Assembly: GCA_965230195.1 (NCBI GenBank)
Contig: OZ245997.1
Location: 682,001-746,000 of the forward strand
Reading direction: 5' to 3'
Length of the DNA stretch: 64,000 bases
Origin: Putridiphycobacter sp965230195
GTDB taxonomy: Bacteria > Bacteroidota > Bacteroidia > Flavobacteriales_D > Crocinitomicaceae
Of this stretch, positions 59,973 to 64,000 are shown piece by piece. The position numbers and the translations under genes were made by a program. The notes under the pieces are model-generated. The model was not told the origin of the DNA. It saw nothing but the letters and a program-made list of their open reading frames with translations, and ran no database searches. The stretch's first letter is position 1. Each line of letters starts with the position of its first letter.

Positions 59973-60305
59973 TTACCCTTCACGACCACAGCATGCACCA
60001 CGGCGAAGTGTCCATGTTCGTTTCGTCATTTTGCGCCAGAGACTCTTCAGAATGTTCATTTGCCGATGACTGGAGTTTGACATCCCCTTCCATTTCGCGA
60101 ACTCAGATGAAGCTGTGACTATTCCAAGTTCGACAAAGCCTTTCTCAGCGCTGAAAAGATCAAGATCTGCAGAAGCTGACGACTCAAGCGGCGCATAATA
60201 CAATCCATAGCTCGAATTCTCATCGTCGAAATCCGCCGATGATCGCACCGGACCAAAACTCCTCGTTGACGCCTTCGATTCGCTCCATTTGGCGCATTTG
60301 ACACA
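59973..60305. other. Spacer between PI4K copy and STAND gene
   Basis: About 330 bp. Minus-strand open frames here do not match PI4K and look incidental. It may contain the promoter of the plus-strand STAND gene. Confidence 0.4.
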
Positions 60306-63300
60306 ATGCGCCATTCATCTGTTATCAGAGCTTTCATACGTTATCTGCGTTTGTTTCTCTACGTGTTTCGTCTACAAGAAGACCTACGACGCAATTGTCG
60401 CTGTCAAACCAAACCGAACTTTTCAATGAAGAATCGTGCTGCTCACCGTTTTCAGAGCGTCGCCGAATGCAACGGCGGGCCACTGAACCGCAGAGAAATG
60501 GGCGACGGTTCTCTCTCTGGCCTGGAACGTTCTGCAAACCTAAAAAGAACGACAAACATGTTCGGACACGGCAAGACGGTAAGCGTATTGAACATTTCTG
60601 CGAGCGCTGACGCGGTTGGCGTTTCCCAGTGTGTTCGTTCTGTGACCTTAAAAGAAAGCGCATTAACCGAAGTGGATATGGAGAATTCGTTCAGAGACGA
60701 TGCTTGGAAGCCTTGCCGAAAAGAAACCTCCGAGAAGGAAGACGTGGCTGGCGACAAGACGCGCAACGAAGCGCCGCGTCAACAAGTCGAGGTGAATGAG
60801 AACCGTGCGCTGTTTGGAGACGCCCAGTTGAGTGTTTTCATTCAGGAGCTGCCATGTAAGGGCTGTACAAAGAGTCTGAATGCAACTAGCGCTTACCCAG
60901 CTTCAAAGGTGACTCATGTCTTACTGGGAACTCACATTGCAGCACCGTATTCGACAGGTGTGGGATCCTGTGAGTGTCGCCAATCCATTTCAGACTTATG
61001 TTTCTCGTCTTAACCGACGTGGGCGAGCTAGAGATGTCTTCACCGACGGATGCAACCGTAAAAGAGCCATAGGCGCTCATCCTCGTGCGCAGAGGGTCGC
61101 CATTACCAAGAATTGGCCCTCCGTCAACATGACTCCATTATCATCCATTCCAACAACGTGGCCGCTTTCTCTGGCTCCTGTTCCCGTATGCAAAAAGGTA
61201 TTCTGCTTTTCGCCTGTTTTGGCTTTCAGCTCTCTTCTCAGGTAAACTCCAAGAAGATCTGCGAGGTCGACATAAAGGGACAAGGCCTCGTGCAGATCTT
61301 TCAAGCAGAAGGGAGGTTTGCAGGGAAGATTGTGGAGCGAACAGGACCGTTCTCGAAAACTGTGACCATTCCACTCTACTGTGAGGGTCTTCGCGACCCA
61401 GGAGAAGCAACGAAAAGCCTAATGCACCTGCCACAAAGTGTTCTGCGTCGCCGCGTTCACATACTGTCTGATCGAGCTCGCGGCGTCGAGAGATTCATCT
61501 TTGTGGGAGGACTGGGCCTTCGGGGCGGCGGGAATAAAGCCTCATCCAGTAGGGATACTCATAGACATCAAGCTGCTATCAGAGGCAGTATTCCTCGATC
61601 GCTAACGGGAGGGACTTTGACACGCACAGACAGCTCGATCATCCGGAGGATCCTTATCGGAAGACGATACTGGAGTCTGGAAGAAATCGTGAAGGCGTAC
61701 AACGAAGCGGACGATGTGCAAGAGAAGGATGGTCTGACCAAGGTGATGCGGAAAGTCATCACCATCTTCCACGGCATGTATGTCCGAGAAGTGACGGACA
61801 ATCGTGGAGCGGTGGTCGAAGAGTACCTCGCCATGTGCAGACTCGACGGCTCGGGCGACGAGCATCTTCTTCTTCTCAAGGACTTCTTCGACAGCCTTCG
61901 CGACAAACTGTGCAACGACGCTCTCCACAGCAGATATCTGATGGAGGCAGTGGAGCATACGCTTCAGTGTGTCGACGCCGAGGTCTTCGCAGACGATCCG
62001 AACTGCCTTCTCCAGCTCGCCCAGTTTCTGCTGGATGTGTTCGATCCGCAGAGAACGAGCTTCACGAAAGAGATGTTTCCAGTACAATGCAGCGCTTTGC
62101 ACATCGTGCACCAGTGTCTGAGGATCCTCTTTGACGTCGGCGTGGACAGCTGGGATCCTAACAGACCCGAAGGCCTGTACGCCAAGTTCAAGAACTGGAG
62201 TCAGAGAGTGATCGATGCAACCGCTTACTATCCGGCAAAGTACCAGGCGATGCTAGTGCAGCAGAGCTTAACCTTTTTGCAGTCGTCTAGTAGAAGCGTC
62301 CGCGTTGCGAACAACGCAAGACGTATTGCCGACCTCGCGGTCGGAACGGTGGGAATATGTCAAGCAGTGCGGAAGGCCGTCCTTCTGGACTTCGATCTGG
62401 GGAACGCGGAGTCCACGGCGAGAGCATTAACCCGAGCGAGAGAAAACCGAATCGTACGCGAAGGGCAATGGTATAAGTGCCTTCACGCCCTCGACACTTT
62501 ACGCTTCGCGGCCATTGAAGATCCGTCCGTATTTGGACAATTCAAGGATCTCATCTCATCCCTCGTGCTCGACGAAAGGGGATCAAACCAAGAAAAATGC
62601 AAGGTTCTGAGGTTCGGCGTCGTGGAGATGTTGAACAGCCTCGCCATCCACGGGAAGGACGACGCTGTTCGCTGTACGAGCGCCGAAACTCTAGCAGGCC
62701 TCGTCGAACCGAGAGACAAATGGGACTGGTCGAGCGACCCCGATCTCTTCTTGGAGATACTCGACAATCTGGCAGAGCTGAGCTTCCAAGGTCGAGAGCC
62801 AGAGCAGCACAAAGCGCAAAAAGCCATAGAGAGACTAGCATCAAACACGCACAACAGATTGTGCAAGGGAGTGTTGTCGGAGTGGCTGGAAGGGAAGACA
62901 GTCAAGGAACGGATCAAGTCCATCTCGTCCGTCCGGACAAAGACAATCGACAACAAGCTGTTTACTCAAGTATGGAAGAGTCTGGAAGGCGAATTGTTGC
63001 ACACATCAACCGAAGTCCGTTCTCCGCCGAAGAAACACCATTGTCTATTCTCGCCTCTCGTGGTTCGCCATTTCGCCGGGAGAGAGCGCGAATACACTGA
63101 CCTCATCGAAGCATTCGAATCAGGCACAGAGCAAACTATCGTCAAGGCAGTCGTCGGGCCGGGGGGAATAGGAAAGTCCCAACTCGCGGCAAAGGTTTTT
63201 GAAAGTCTCAAGAACACGAGCAACTACGTCAACGATTTCTGGATTTCTTCCGACTCCGCAGAAGGTCTCTCTGCTGCTTTCTTACAAATTGCAGAATATT

Positions 63301-64000
63301 TAGAACTCCCAACGAACCCCGACATCCCAAAGATGATCAGACATGTTCTCGAAGTGCTCAGAAAATCGCGCAGTCTTTTCGTCTTCGACGACGTGACCGA
63401 TCTCGAATCGATTCATGAATACCTTCCGCTGGCAAATGGACATGTTATCATTACAACGAGGGACAGTGGAGCAAGAGACTGGTCACGCGACACGGTCCGA
63501 CTCAATCCCTTCGATAAATTCGAGGCACGAGATCTGGCAGAGAAGTTTGGATTCGACGATCGATCACATGCGAAGGATCTGGAGGAACTGCTTGATGAGT
63601 TACCAGGATACCCGCTAGCCCTCACGCAATTCTTCTCGGTGATGGAGAACGATGAGCTGTGCACCCCTGCCGAATGGCTGACTGAAGTGCGACACTATGA
63701 CGCAACGAACAGGGAAGTCGAGGTCATGGAAAAGCTTTCAGCAAAACAAGACAGTGGAGGAACGAGTGGAATAATTTTCATGTTCAATTCGAGCATACAG
63801 AAGATTTCAGATGAACCCGGCGATCTGGGATCGTGTTCACTCGACCTTCTCACCAAGTTAGCCCTTCTCGACCCAAACGGAGTGTCCATCGAGTGGGTGT
63901 ACACGTGGTACAAATCCGACGGTCCGCAGTCCAGAACGACGACGCGAAGATCCGTGAGGCTCTTAGAGCGCTTCTCCCACGTCTCCTGGGATAGAGAGAA
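60306..64000 (+). CDS. STAND/NB-ARC ATPase (NLR-like), 3' end outside window
   Basis: STAND ATPases are ligand-operated switches that drive immune or death signalling. Exons 60306-60908, 60958-61197 and 61242 to beyond 64000 join through introns of 49 and 44 nt, both phase 0. The third exon is open for over 2.7 kb. The N-terminal 280 residues are charged and of unknown type. Residues about 280-360 look beta-rich (VDIKGQGLVQIFQAEGRF). The next 500 or so are helical. The NB-ARC module follows: FAGREREYTDLIEAF, P-loop VVGPGGIGKSQLA (63149-63187, about residue 920), Walker B SLFVFDD (63376 on), HVIITTRDSGARDW (sensor) and LPGYPLALTQF (GLPL-like, 63602 on), then a winged-helix-like segment. The sensor repeats expected after it lie beyond the edge. 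The start codon is uncertain; later in-frame Met codons exist. Confidence 0.8.

Noticed and set aside
59966..60314. Minus-strand frames right of the PI4K copy as extra PI4K exons
   Set aside because: The sequence has no counterpart in the parent gene; homology ends near 59961.
1..64000. tRNA, rRNA, CRISPR or phage features
   Set aside because: No sequence with convincing tRNA A and B boxes, rRNA core or regularly spaced repeats was recognised by eye; a tRNAscan and Rfam scan would be needed to exclude small RNA genes.

Overview
The window is nuclear DNA of a unicellular or simple eukaryote (a protist or alga; lineage not determined). Genes lie on both strands and are broken by very short introns, mostly 44-63 nt, with GT-AG ends and at least one GC-AG case. 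The proteins are eukaryotic housekeeping types: a GARP tethering subunit, PI 4-kinase III alpha, a mitochondrial ribosomal protein and a TLS1/C9orf78-like nuclear factor. There are no operons, Shine-Dalgarno sites or phage genes. Gene models were built by joining reading frames at splice sites that keep the frame and restore family motifs. Exon limits are firm where positions are given and approximate elsewhere.

Layout. 1-11 kb: tail of a Gly/Ala-rich protein, an unrecognised three-exon gene, a seven-exon TLS1-like gene, a minus-strand Ser-rich coiled-coil gene, and VPS54 divergent from it. 12-21 kb: a small Gly/Ser/Ala-rich protein, full-length PI4K III alpha on the minus strand, and mitochondrial ribosomal protein L46. 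21-27 kb: a gene-poor, repeat-bearing stretch with a miniature LTR retroelement (TRIM) and a decayed Penelope-like reverse transcriptase. 27-41 kb: three secreted-protein genes, namely a three-domain fasciclin protein, a convergent subtilisin-fold protein that has lost catalytic residues, and a very large alpha-2-macroglobulin whose thioester motif is degenerate. 41-54 kb: mostly non-coding DNA, a PsiD/PSD-type decarboxylase, and a large beta-helix plus multi-span membrane protein. 54-64 kb: non-coding DNA, a LINE fragment, a 2.6 kb second copy of the 12.0-14.6 kb region (small protein plus the kinase end of PI4K), and a STAND/NB-ARC ATPase gene running off the right edge.

The housekeeping genes share a membrane-traffic and lipid theme (VPS54, PI4K III alpha, a PS-decarboxylase-family enzyme), but nothing shows that they work as one unit. 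The most unusual block is the secreted trio at 27-41 kb: an adhesion-type protein, a pseudoprotease and a protease-trap protein without its reactive bond. The next most unusual are the duplicated kinase module, whose substitutions are almost all silent, and the TRIM with intact hallmarks.
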